Positions 1-8,430 of a DNA stretch of 64,000 nucleotides are shown one piece after another. The notes beneath the pieces are model-generated. The model was not told the origin of the DNA. It saw only the letters and a program-made list of their open reading frames with translations, and did not search any database. Origin of the DNA: Sediminibacterium sp. C3 (lineage in GTDB: Bacteria > Bacteroidota > Bacteroidia > Chitinophagales > Chitinophagaceae); NCBI RefSeq assembly GCF_000508085.1, contig NZ_KI669560.1, positions 712,219 through 776,218 on the forward strand, read 5' to 3'. Each line of letters opens with the position of its first letter. The first letter of the stretch is position 1. The position numbers were made by a program, and so were the translations under genes.

Positions 1-788
1 ATTACATATCCTTCTTCATTTGTTTGATTGACTTTCTTTGATAAATCTTGGATATTAGCAACGAAATTAGTATCAGCACTAATTGTTTTCATTGAACCAC
101 ATGGATCATTACCTGTTGATTCATTTGATGTTGAATTATCTCCACCACCACCATAACTGGTAGTTTCAGGATTTTGGAATGTTAAAAAATCATTGTAATA
201 AGCTTTATCTTGTAACATAAAAAAAAGATTCCAAAAGTCTAATTTTGCATTACTTGAAGGTATATAACCTATTACAAAGACTTCTGGCAATGGTTCGTTA
301 GCAATGTCTTTGGATGTTATTGCTGAAGTAGATGTGAAAGAATTTGAAAAACTGGTTTTTTGATTTATCCATTTACCATCCACAACTATCATTTCATTTT
401 CTAAAATTCCATTTAAATCACGAATAATAACACGTCGCTTCCTCGATTCAGCAGGTAATATTTTATCAAATTCAATAAACTTTATTGCCTCATGTCCTTT
501 TGAATCTCCATAGACTAAAAATTGCCCTGGAGTATTTAATTCAACTAAATAAACATGATATTGAGTTCCATCTATTTTGCTAAACGTATTATTTTGCCCT
601 TTCGCCCAATTAATTTTGTTGAATTGTTCTAGCGGAATTTTACCTTTTAAAATATTATACGCTGATAAAAGATCATGTTTTATTACAGTTTGATGAGTTA
701 TTTTCTGACAACTAAAAAGGGTTAATAAACTAATAGAAATGAATAAGATTCCTCTGGAAATCATTGTGGTTTTATAAAATATATTCAT
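1..788 (-). CDS. Lipoprotein, C-terminus cut by window edge
   Basis: An open frame runs on the minus strand from an ATG at 788 (or, more typical for a signal peptide, the ATG at 764) off the left edge without a stop. The first residues form a hydrophobic stretch ending in a lipobox LTLFSC, so the protein is probably a membrane-anchored lipoprotein. The middle is hydrophilic with no motif I recognise. Near the visible C-terminus there is a low-complexity Gly/Asn/Ser linker, then a segment starting DPCGSMK and ending NEEGYV. From memory, similar segments precede C-terminal catalytic domains in Bacteroidota surface proteins, but that is weak and the domain that would decide it lies outside the window. 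Function unknown. Confidence 0.7.
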   Translation of the reverse strand, partial: MNIFYKTTMISRGILFISISLLTLFSCQKITHQTVIKHDLLSAYNILKGKIPLEQFNKINWAKGQNNTFSKIDGTQYHVYLVELNTPGQFLVYGDSKGHEAIKFIEFDKILPAESRKRRVIIRDLNGILENEMIVVDGKWINQKTSFSNSFTSTSAITSKDIANEPLPEVFVIGYIPSSNAKLDFWNLFFMLQDKAYYNDFLTFQNPETTSYGGGGDNSTSNESTGNDPCGSMKTISADTNFVANIQDLSKKVNQTNEEGYV

Positions 789-1009
789 TTATTTAACAAA
801 TTTTTTAAAATCATAAAAGTAATATGTATTTAAATATATATATATAAATTTTTATAAATAAAAATTATTTGTCCTAAATACCCAATAATAATCTTGGTAT
901 AGCAAATGTCTAACCCGTGTAAATCAATTAACCTCCCCCCGAAAAAACGGACTGATGTAAATTAGAAAAATCGGGCAATTATTCATAATTTAAACATGAA
1001 AGATTGCTT

Positions 1010-1276
1010 ATGAAAAAGTCACATTACACAGAGCAGCAAATTGCCTTTGCGTTAAAGCAGGCAGAGACAGGGACCCGGATTGATGAGATATGTAGGAAGA
1101 TGGGTATTAGTGACGCTACTTTTTACAATTGGAAGAAGCGTTATGGAGGTTTGGGTGTATCAGAGTTACGGCGATTAAAACAAATGGAGGAAGAAAATTC
1201 AAGATTAAAACAGATTGTCGCTGATTTAACCTTGGATAAGCAAATGCTCCAGGATGTATTAAAAAAAAAGCTTTAA
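1010..1276 (+). CDS. IS3-family transposase OrfA
   Basis: A protein of 88 residues (ATG at 1010; a TTG two codons earlier is also open). It has an N-terminal helix-turn-helix (TEQQIAFALKQAE ... EICRKMGISDATFYNWKKRYGG) that binds the IS ends, followed by a leucine-zipper-like coiled coil (LRRLKQMEEENSRLKQIVADL). The gene ends just after a run of nine A at 1261-1269. OrfB lies in the -1 frame and is open without a stop back through that run. Slippage there would fuse OrfA to OrfB as in other IS3 elements. Confidence 0.85.
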   Translation: MKKSHYTEQQIAFALKQAETGTRIDEICRKMGISDATFYNWKKRYGGLGVSELRRLKQMEEENSRLKQIVADLTLDKQMLQDVLKKKL

Positions 1277-1287
1277 GGCTAAAACAG

Positions 1288-2232
1288 TTGAAGGAACTAG
1301 CGGCCAGTTTAATCAAGGATTATCGGGTATCTATAACGCGTGCTTGTGGTGTAGTATGCATCCATCGATCAGCTTGGCACTATAAGTCTAGGCGAAGAGA
1401 GGACAGACCTCTAAGGCAACGAATAAAAGAGATTGCAGCTGCGAGAGTCAGATATGGCATGTGGCGTATTTATGTTCTATTAAGGCGGGAAGGTTTTAAG
1501 GATAATCATAAGCGTGTTCATAGGATTTATAAGGAAGAGGGTTTAAATCTTAGAAGTAAGCGCCCCAAACGCAGTAAAAGTGCAGCACATCGCCTGGAAC
1601 GCAGTACAGTCAACACTTTACATCACTGTTGGAGTATGGATTTTGTTGCAGATCAATTGTTTGATGGAAGAAAATTTAGGGCCTTAACTATAGTAGATAA
1701 TTTTAGTCGTTTTTGTTTGGGAATCAGGGTTGGTAAATCAATAAAAGGAATAGATGTAGTTGAAGTGTTAGAAGCATTAAAAAATCAACAGCAGTTAATA
1801 CCCAAACGAATACAAGTTGATAATGGAAGTGAGTTTATCAGCAAAGATTTTGACAAGTGGGCATATGAAAATAAAGTAACCTTGGATTACTCAAGACCAG
1901 GCACTCCGACGGATAATCCGTTCATTGAATCGTTCAATGGAAGCTTTAGAGATGAGTGCTTAAATACCCACTGGTTCTTATCTTTAGACGATGCGTATAA
2001 AAAGATTAATGATTGGGTGAATGATTACAACCATTATAGACCACACAGCTCTTTAAACGAATTAACACCTGCAGAATATGTTCAGTATTATCAAAATAAG
2101 TTGATCGATGGAGAAATCCTGCCGGAGGCGACTGATGATGAAGTTATGTTTATGAAGACACCGAAAAGTGATAGAATTAATCAAAAAAACATATCTTCAT
2201 CATCAGTACAAATCAGTTCACCAATAGCCTGA
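1288..2232 (+). CDS. IS3-family transposase OrfB (DDE integrase)
   Basis: The catalytic part of the transposase, 314 residues from the first listed start (TTG), but probably made as an OrfAB fusion because the frame is open upstream through the A9 slip site. It has an HTH_21-like N-terminus (RYGMWRIYVLLRREG) and an rve integrase core. The DDE residues are visible: D in WSMDFVADQ, D in QVDNGSEF, and E in PFIESFNGSFRDECLN. The conserved ending NHYRPHSSLNELTPAEY is present. A tail of about 45 residues follows, acidic then polar. No frameshift other than the programmed one was seen. Confidence 0.85.
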   Translation: MKELAASLIKDYRVSITRACGVVCIHRSAWHYKSRRREDRPLRQRIKEIAAARVRYGMWRIYVLLRREGFKDNHKRVHRIYKEEGLNLRSKRPKRSKSAAHRLERSTVNTLHHCWSMDFVADQLFDGRKFRALTIVDNFSRFCLGIRVGKSIKGIDVVEVLEALKNQQQLIPKRIQVDNGSEFISKDFDKWAYENKVTLDYSRPGTPTDNPFIESFNGSFRDECLNTHWFLSLDDAYKKINDWVNDYNHYRPHSSLNELTPAEYVQYYQNKLIDGEILPEATDDEVMFMKTPKSDRINQKNISSSSVQISSPIA

Positions 2233-2332
2233 TTCTTCTACTATTAACCAGACCGATTATTGGGAGGACGTCATCAGTGAATCGTGTCTTTTTCATGTTT
2301 TGCAGTTTATATTTAAGCTTTTAGCTCTATTT

Positions 2333-2693
2333 TTAAACTGTCCGAATTTTAGGGACACTTACAAGCTTTGAAATGATTTTATCATAATCCTTTTCAGAAA
2401 TATAAAAGGCATAATTCGGAGTCTGAATTAGATTATCTATACAAAAATCTGAAAACCCTATTTTTGAGCTTAACAATTTTTTGTTTTCAATTTTTGTTAG
2501 GGGCATTATTTTTTTGAAAACATTTATGTCGTCAATAATTTCACTCAATCCAAAAATCATGAAATCGATTGGTTTTAAGCCAGGCTTCTTTTCTGCAATA
2601 AATATCTACCACACAGCCTGCTTTTTTGAATATAAATGGAACTTCTGCACAACTATCCCAGTTATCCAGGCTTGCAATTAATACTTTATTCAT
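2333..2693 (-). pseudogene. Truncated, frameshifted ATP-grasp-like gene remnant
   Basis: From the ATG at 2693 the minus strand encodes 50 residues beginning MNKVLIASLDNWDSC and stops at 2541. The neighbouring frame overlaps it and continues with DDINVFKKIMPLTKIENKK to a stop at 2333. Read together the two pieces resemble the N-terminal and linker parts of Bacteroidota ATP-grasp proteins (recognised from memory, not a search). The ATP-binding core that should follow is missing; the frame ends about 60 bp from the IS end. It is therefore called a pseudogene with a frame disruption near 2550 and a lost 3' part. The intact ATP-grasp gene at 3030 is on the opposite strand. Confidence 0.55.
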
Positions 2694-3029
2694 TTTCTAA
2701 ATATTGCTTGTCTGTGAAGTATGCAGTATAGATGCAGATTTTAAAATCAGTAGAATTATAGATTCTGAAGATAATCATTAATCATTTTTTATTCCTGAAA
2801 CAGAGCAAGTATATCATCATTATTCAAGGATACTATAGGGAAAAATGAGGGAGAGCCTTCACTAAACAGAACCCAGATGATCGGTACTAACAGCAAAATG
2901 GCTTGTTATTTATTTATATAACATAAATATTTATTTGAAATAAAATTCAATTTGCACAATATTCAAATTAAGAATATTTGTTAATGTTTGATAACACTAT
3001 CTTAACAAATTTTAAAATTTTTAACCACT
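2694..3029. other. Gene-free AT-rich intergenic stretch
   Basis: I see no convincing reading frame, RNA or repeat in these roughly 340 bases. The stretch separates the ATP-grasp remnant from the intact ATP-grasp gene and must hold the promoter of the latter. Near 2980-2990 there are TTTG-containing motifs, but none matches the TTTG / TAnnTTTG spacing well enough to call. Confidence 0.5.
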
Positions 3030-4103
3030 ATGAAGCCGAAAAACCTACTATTGATTGGGTATGACTCTAACTTAGCATTGGGTGTTCTTTTTTGTTTGCG
3101 TGCTCTGGGTTATAAATTTTATTTGTTATCTCATAACCGTAAAAATGCAGCCAGATTTTCCCGCTTTGTAGAAAGCACTTATTATTACACGGATGGTACG
3201 GACGACCTGAAACAGAGAATTATTGATTTATGTAACAAGCATTCAATCGATTTCATTTTTCCATACGATGAATTGGAAATCAGAGAAGTGACCTTGCATA
3301 AATCAGATTTAGAGCAATATGCAACCTGTTTGTTAGGAACAGATCCAACCTATTTTGATATTGGCATTCATAAGCAAAATCTGGCAGCGTTCTTACACAG
3401 GCATCAGCTACCCAGTCTTCCGTTTGTTTCCCTGGCCCAGAAAAACCTTGTTCAGGAGTTCATTAAAAATCATCCCTTTCCTTTATTGGTTAAACCAGTT
3501 AGAATGGCTTCGGGTCGTGGAATCCAGAAAATGTTTCATGAAACTGAATTATGGACCTTTCTTAAAGAAGACAGTGTAGTTGGCAGTGATTTTATGCTTC
3601 AGCCATTTGTAGTGGGTACTGATATTACCTGTAATGTGATATGTATCAATGGAAAATTACAATGTTATACCATTCAGGAGTCTCCAGTAAAACGAGGGGC
3701 TAATTTTAGCAGCAACGATATACTTTGTTATCATGATGATCCGGATGTTGTAGAAGTGGTTGGTTCAATGATGCAGTTATTGCATTGGAACGGAGTTGCC
3801 TGTGTTGATTTACGCAGAGATGAAATAACAAAGAAGGTATATGTGCTGGAAATTAACGGCCGATTCTGGGCATCAGTGGTTCCTTCCTTTTTAAAAGCAG
3901 GTGTTAATTTTCCGCTGATCATGCTGAAACTTTCTTTAGGAGAATCTATCGAAATTCCCAAAATGAGAACAGCTTATCAGATTTCACTAAAGCAATACCT
4001 GGTATCACTATTGAAGTTTGGTCCATATAAGTTTAAAGATACCAAGTACTGGCCTTATCTTTTCGATCCAATTGCACGCCTGGCTCAGTTATTACATATA
4101 TAG
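3030..4103 (+). CDS. ATP-grasp family ligase
   Basis: A 357-residue ATP-grasp protein. The N-terminus (NLLLIGYDSNLALGVLFCLR) is a pre-ATP-grasp Rossmann-like fold. The ATP-binding Lys lies in PLLVKPVRMASGRGI near residue 155, followed by a glycine-containing loop, and the metal-binding Glu/Asn lie in VLEINGRF near residue 274. Enzymes of this type form an acyl-phosphate and join a carboxylate to an amine or similar nucleophile; the substrate cannot be read from the sequence. The C-terminal 60 residues (KQYLVSLLKFGPYKFKDTKYW) are common in carbamoyl-phosphate-synthase-like ATP-grasp proteins of polysaccharide or natural-product loci. It appears monocistronic, 41 bp before a damaged signalling gene. 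Confidence 0.8.
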   Translation: MKPKNLLLIGYDSNLALGVLFCLRALGYKFYLLSHNRKNAARFSRFVESTYYYTDGTDDLKQRIIDLCNKHSIDFIFPYDELEIREVTLHKSDLEQYATCLLGTDPTYFDIGIHKQNLAAFLHRHQLPSLPFVSLAQKNLVQEFIKNHPFPLLVKPVRMASGRGIQKMFHETELWTFLKEDSVVGSDFMLQPFVVGTDITCNVICINGKLQCYTIQESPVKRGANFSSNDILCYHDDPDVVEVVGSMMQLLHWNGVACVDLRRDEITKKVYVLEINGRFWASVVPSFLKAGVNFPLIMLKLSLGESIEIPKMRTAYQISLKQYLVSLLKFGPYKFKDTKYWPYLFDPIARLAQLLHI

Positions 4104-4144
4104 TTATTTATAGTATCTTCATTAAGATTTGCAAGTATCCTTAG

Positions 4145-6084
4145 ATGAATGAGCCATTATTGCCTGCCGATTTATCTGATAGTAATCAACAGTCATTTCT
4201 AGATTTGATTGAACATGTTGCTGTAGGAATAGTTAAGCATCGCGCCGACTTAAGCATTGTCCTTGCAAATGTTAAAGCACTTCAGCTACTGGGTCTTACC
4301 AAAGATCAGCTGATAGGAAAAACCTCCTTTGATCCTTCCTGGAATGTTATTGATGAGCAGGGGAAATTATTGCCTGGCGATTTACATCCTGTTTCTCTTG
4401 CACTTAAAACGGCAAAACCGGTAGAAAATGTAATTATGGGTGTATTTAGACCCATTACCCGGGATAGAATTTGGATTTTAACTACTGCAATTCCAGAGTT
4501 GGATGACAGAGGAGCTGTTCAGTTTATTACGGTCACTTTCAGTGAAATTGATGCAATTATAAAGAAAGAATTAAAGATTGTTGAGTCGAATAAGATGATC
4601 AACAGTATACTTGAAGCAGCCCATGATGCTATTATTGTTTACAATAGCCAATTTGAAAAAGTATTTATAAGTAAATCTGCTGCTGATATTTCTGGTTTTA
4701 CGCTGGAGGAATTCTATAATCTTAAAGCTTTCTCTCTGGTTCCTGACTCAGATTTGCATTTATTAGATGAAGCAAAAAATGAATTATTAGATAAAGGAAC
4801 AATTAGTGATAAGAAGATTAAAATTAGAACAAAGCAAAATCAAGTTTTAGATTTTACATGGAGTGGTAAAGTTGATAAGGAACTTAATCTGGTTTATTTA
4901 ATTGGGAAAGACTTAACTGAACAAAACAATTATGAAGAAGCTTTAATTCAATCCAAGAGATTGTTTAAGTTCTCATCAGAAATAAACGATTTAATTTTAA
5001 ATGCAAAAGAGCCATTGGATTTATACAATGGTTTTTGTGATATTGCTGTAAATAAAGGAGGTTTCGTTTTTGCGTTTGTGGGATTAAGGGACGACATTAA
5101 CGAAACGATACAACCTTATAAATATGCAGGGGAAGAATCTGGCTATCTTGATTATTTTAAAAAGCATATTTCAATAAAAAATATACCAGCAGGTAACGGA
5201 CCATCAGGCAGAACAATACGGGATGGAAAAATTTATTATTGCAATGATATTGCCAATGATCCTGCAATGGAAATCTGGAGGGAAGAAGCTTTAAAAAGAG
5301 GATACAGGTCTTCTTTAACAATGCCAATACGTGTAGATAATTATACTGTTGCTCAGATTGCCATATATGCAAACAGGCCAGACTTCTTTACACAGGAGGA
5401 GTTGGAGCTAATGAACAGAATTAATGAGAATATTAATTTTGCCATGTCTAATTTTTCTCTAGCAGAGAAACATGATCTTGCCAAGACACAAATTGATACG
5501 CTTACAGTGGCTATTGAGCAAAGTACCACATCTGTCATGATTACGGATACCAATGGGGTTTTTGAATATGCCAATCCATCCTTTTGTAAATCTTCCGGAT
5601 ATAGTTTACCTGAATTAATAGGGCTAAAAACGAGTATACTAAAATCAGGTTATACATCTATTGAGGAATACCAAAGATTATGGGCGAATATTAAAAACAA
5701 GAATCCTGGGTGGGTGAGTTTTGTAACAAACGAAAAGATGGAAGCCTTTACTGGGTTAAAGCCTATATTAATCCGGTTGTAAATGCAAACGGAGAAATTA
5801 CTAAGTTCATAGGTGTTGAAGAAGATATAACTCAGCAGAAGGAAACACTTTCCAATCTGGAATCAAAAAATAAACAACTGGCTCGAATTGCGTGGGAGCA
5901 GTCGCATCTGGTTAGAGCTCCTCTTGCCAGAATTTTGGGTTTAGTAAATCTCTTTAATAACCATTTGGTTTCTGAAGAAGAAAGGTTGAAATTCTTGGAG
6001 TACTTAAAAATTTCTGCAGAAGAGTTAGATGCAGTTATTAAGGCCATTGTAATTAAAACCAACGAGCATTCAAACTTGGCCTGA
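4145..6084 (+). pseudogene. PAS-PAS-GAF-PAS-DHp signalling protein, frameshifted
   Basis: The first frame (4145-5782) encodes two PAS domains (about residues 15-130 and 150-265), a GAF domain (about 275-440) and the start of a third PAS. Near 5708 the homology moves to the -1 frame, which continues the PAS (GEFCNKRKDGSLYW, then a PAC segment GVEEDIT) and a coiled coil. It ends with a phosphoacceptor-like helix SHLVRAPLARILG and a stop at 6082-6084. One base lost between CCT and GGG at about 5707 would explain the shift, restoring NPWVGEF. The ending right after the DHp helix matches the intact protein at 7726-8427, so no ATPase domain was necessarily part of this gene. Confidence 0.7.
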
Positions 6085-6099
6085 CCTTAAGTTCCAAAT

Positions 6100-6946
6100 G
6101 ACGAATTATTATAATTTATTGTTACTAGATGGTAAAGAGTCATTTTTTATTAAAGCCGACAAGCAGCGTATATAGCAGGTTGTTATTAACCTGGTTAATA
6201 ATGCAATCAAGTACAATCGTGTTGGAGGTTGGGTAAAACTTTCTGCAGTTGAATTTGTAAAAAATGATCAGCCAATTATAAAAATTTGAATTGCCGATAA
6301 TGGACCTGGTATTGAATCTGTTCATTTAAAAAAACTATTTATTCCGTTTGAAAGAATTGGTGCTGAAAATAGTGCAGTAGAAGGTACTGGTCTTGGACTT
6401 GCAGTTGTACAGCAGTACACTTCTTTAATGGGAGGTATTTGTGGTGTAGAGAGCGTGCCGAATGAGGGAAGCATATTTTGGGTAGAATTACCCAAGACAA
6501 ACGGCTTGGCTGATACCATTCAAATACAACAAGAGCAATTACCAGATAAACCTGAATTGGTTAATATTCAGCAGCAGTCGGTAGTGTTATATATAGAAGA
6601 TAACAGTTCTAATATTGAACTGGTCAATCAAATTATTGCAACCACCAGGCCTCATGTTAAATTAGTCAATACAGTTTACGGAGGAATGGCAGAAAGCCTG
6701 GCGCTTGAGCATAAACCCCAACTAATTCTATTGGATTTGAATTTACCTGATATGCATGGCTCAGATGTATTTAGTATACTTCAACAGAATAAAGAGCTCA
6801 AAGAAATTCCTGTTGTGGTAGTAAGTGCCGATGCTGTATCATCACAAGTTAATAGATTACTGGAAGCTGTTGCTAAGCAATACCTAACTAAGCCATTTGA
6901 AATAAAAGATTTTCTGAAAATAATTGATGAGTATACATTGCATTAG
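6100..6946 (+). pseudogene. Degraded hybrid histidine kinase remnant (HATPase-REC)
   Basis: Reading one frame through, the stretch encodes a histidine-kinase ATPase with an N box (VVINLVNNAIKYN), a G1 box (IADNGPGI), an F box (FIPFERIGAENS) and a G2 box (GTGLGLAVVQQ). A receiver domain follows with its phospho-Asp in LILLDLNLPDMHG and Lys in LTKPFE. Two in-frame stops break it: TAG at 6173-6175 after the Lys-Gln-Arg of the N box region, and TGA at 6287-6289 before IADNG. No PAS or HisKA part precedes it. It is closely similar to the C-terminus of the intact kinase at 8431-11376. An ATG at 6428 leaves a receiver-only frame open, probably not a real gene. Confidence 0.75.
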
Positions 6947-6957
6947 CCCTGGCGAGA

Positions 6958-7629
6958 CTAACTTCCAATTAAATTTGATTTTTGTAAGTAGCTCTTATCT
7001 GGGGCGTGTATATAGAATAAGGAGGATCCTTTTATGGTTTGAATGATATCTTTTACCTGATTTTTCGGTACGGCCGGACAACCAAGGCTTCTGCCGATAT
7101 ATCCTTGTTTTTTTATTAATGCCTCATTAACATAGTCGGCTCCATGCACTACAATGGCTCTTTGTTTGGCTTTATCGTTAATACCAGCTTCTATTCCTTC
7201 CAGTTGTAATGACATTCCATGTTTGCCTTTATAAATATTTCCAGTAATAAAAAAACCAATACTGGATTGAAAGGATTCCATTTTATTGGAGAATTTCTCC
7301 GCCATCTGTTTTCCGGAATTTCTTCCATGGGCTACCAAACTATGGAAAACCAATTCCATTTTCTCCATATTAATAATGAATAATCTTTTTTCAGAGCTGG
7401 GTTTACTAAAATCTGCTATGGTTAGGAACTGCTGATTGTTTAACTGCCCCGAAAGCTTTAGTTGCTGGTAAACCTTAACTGCATTTTGAAGTGCATCTAT
7501 ACTGATGTTGAACTTACTTGAAAGTGTTGCAATTGAATTTTTCCATCCTTCTATAGGATTGGATGTTTTATTGTTGAATGCCTGCGTACTGAATAAAGTG
7601 AGCAGACTGAACAGGAGTATTTTTTTCAT
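6958..7629 (-). CDS. L,D-transpeptidase-like protein (YkuD_2 family)
   Basis: An exported protein of 223 residues from the ATG at 7629, preferred over an upstream start at 7656 because it begins the signal peptide MKKILLFSLLTLFSTQAF directly. The C-terminal half has the catalytic pattern of YkuD_2: a His in AIVVHGADYVN, followed by GRSLGCPAVP with the nucleophilic Cys. Members of the parent family cross-link or edit peptidoglycan through L,D-bonds, but YkuD_2 proteins are poorly studied and the substrate is not proven. It lies between two signalling genes without obvious coupling. The ending KNQVKDIIQTIKGSSLFYIHAP is typical of the family. Confidence 0.8.
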   Translation of the reverse strand: MKKILLFSLLTLFSTQAFNNKTSNPIEGWKNSIATLSSKFNISIDALQNAVKVYQQLKLSGQLNNQQFLTIADFSKPSSEKRLFIINMEKMELVFHSLVAHGRNSGKQMAEKFSNKMESFQSSIGFFITGNIYKGKHGMSLQLEGIEAGINDKAKQRAIVVHGADYVNEALIKKQGYIGRSLGCPAVPKNQVKDIIQTIKGSSLFYIHAPDKSYLQKSNLIGS

Positions 7630-7725
7630 AGGGGGTGTGTTCGGAAAACTAGACAATAATTATTCCGCATGCAAAATTACCGCTATTATAGCCGATTTGC
7701 CCTTGAAAACTGTTAAAATGGCATT

Positions 7726-8427
7726 TTATATATTGGCTTGAGTCGATTTAGAAGAAATTTCCCTTACTGTTTTGTCGATTTCGTTAGCTGAACTCACTAC
7801 AATTTCCATGATTTCTTCCTGTGTAACCCCTGCTTCGTCTTTTATATCAAGCAATGCAATGGCGCCCATCATCCTGGCCAATGGGGCTCTTACTACGTGA
7901 GATTGAATCCATGAAATTTCTCTAAGTGCTTTGTTTTGCAGTTCTATTGCAGCCAGATTTTTTTCCAGTTCAGCAGTTCGCTCTGCTACTCTTTCTTCCA
8001 GGATTGCATTTTGATTGGTTAACTGCGATAAGAGATAAACAGTATAAAGCAGGTTTTTGATTCTCAGGTCAACTTCTGTAAGATCGAATGGTTTGGTTAA
8101 AAAATCGCTGGCACCGCCTGACAATGCTTTCTTTTTAGATTCCGGTGTAATATCGGCTGTTAAAACCAAAATGCGCATGAGTTTAAGTGCATGGGGCTCT
8201 TTATTTAACTGATCTAGTATATCGAATCCAGAAACTTCTGGCATCATCAGGTCTAATAAAATTAATTCTGGTTGAAATTTTTTTATAGTTTCAATCGCTT
8301 TAGTAGAGTCCGTAACAGAAAGGACATTGGTATATCCCTTCATCAATAATAAATTTTCCAATACTTCTATATTGGCAAGTGTATCATCAACAATCAAAAT
8401 TCTACTGTCTTTTAAATCTTCTCTCAT
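7726..8427 (-). CDS. REC-coiled coil-DHp protein lacking a kinase ATPase domain
   Basis: A cytoplasmic protein of 233 residues. Residues 8-125 form a receiver domain with acidic pocket D14/D15, phospho-Asp D59 (LILLDLMMP) and Lys112. A coiled coil follows (about 135-170, with VAERTAELEKNLAAIE), then a dimerisation/phosphotransfer-like helix with His177 in SHVVRAPLARMMG. It stops there, without an HATPase. The start lies 3 bp after the stop of the upstream hybrid kinase (8431), so the two are almost certainly co-transcribed, and the kinase may phosphorylate this receiver or use its His. The output is unknown. The DHp resembles the end of the frameshifted gene at 4145-6084. Confidence 0.85.
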   Translation of the reverse strand: MREDLKDSRILIVDDTLANIEVLENLLLMKGYTNVLSVTDSTKAIETIKKFQPELILLDLMMPEVSGFDILDQLNKEPHALKLMRILVLTADITPESKKKALSGGASDFLTKPFDLTEVDLRIKNLLYTVYLLSQLTNQNAILEERVAERTAELEKNLAAIELQNKALREISWIQSHVVRAPLARMMGAIALLDIKDEAGVTQEEIMEIVVSSANEIDKTVREISSKSTQANI

Positions 8428-8430
8428 GGT

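Larger units (their letters stand above)
931..2270 (+). mobile_element. IS3-family insertion sequence (IS407-like)
   Basis: The element consists of two overlapping frames, an HTH OrfA and a DDE integrase OrfB, flanked by imperfect inverted ends. The left end has CCTCCCCCC, an A-rich spacer and CGGACTG (about 931-954). The right end, read on the other strand from 2270, has CGTCCTCCCAATAATCGGTCTG. The shared core is CCC-A-rich-CGG-n-CTG. The exact termini and a target duplication could not be fixed by eye, so the limits are approximate. OrfA resembles the IS407 subgroup. The transposase looks intact, so the copy may still be active. Confidence 0.75.

Noticed and set aside
6428-6946. Separate receiver-domain gene starting at ATG 6428
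   Set aside because: The frame upstream continues an HATPase domain with two stops, so the ATG is an internal Met of a remnant.
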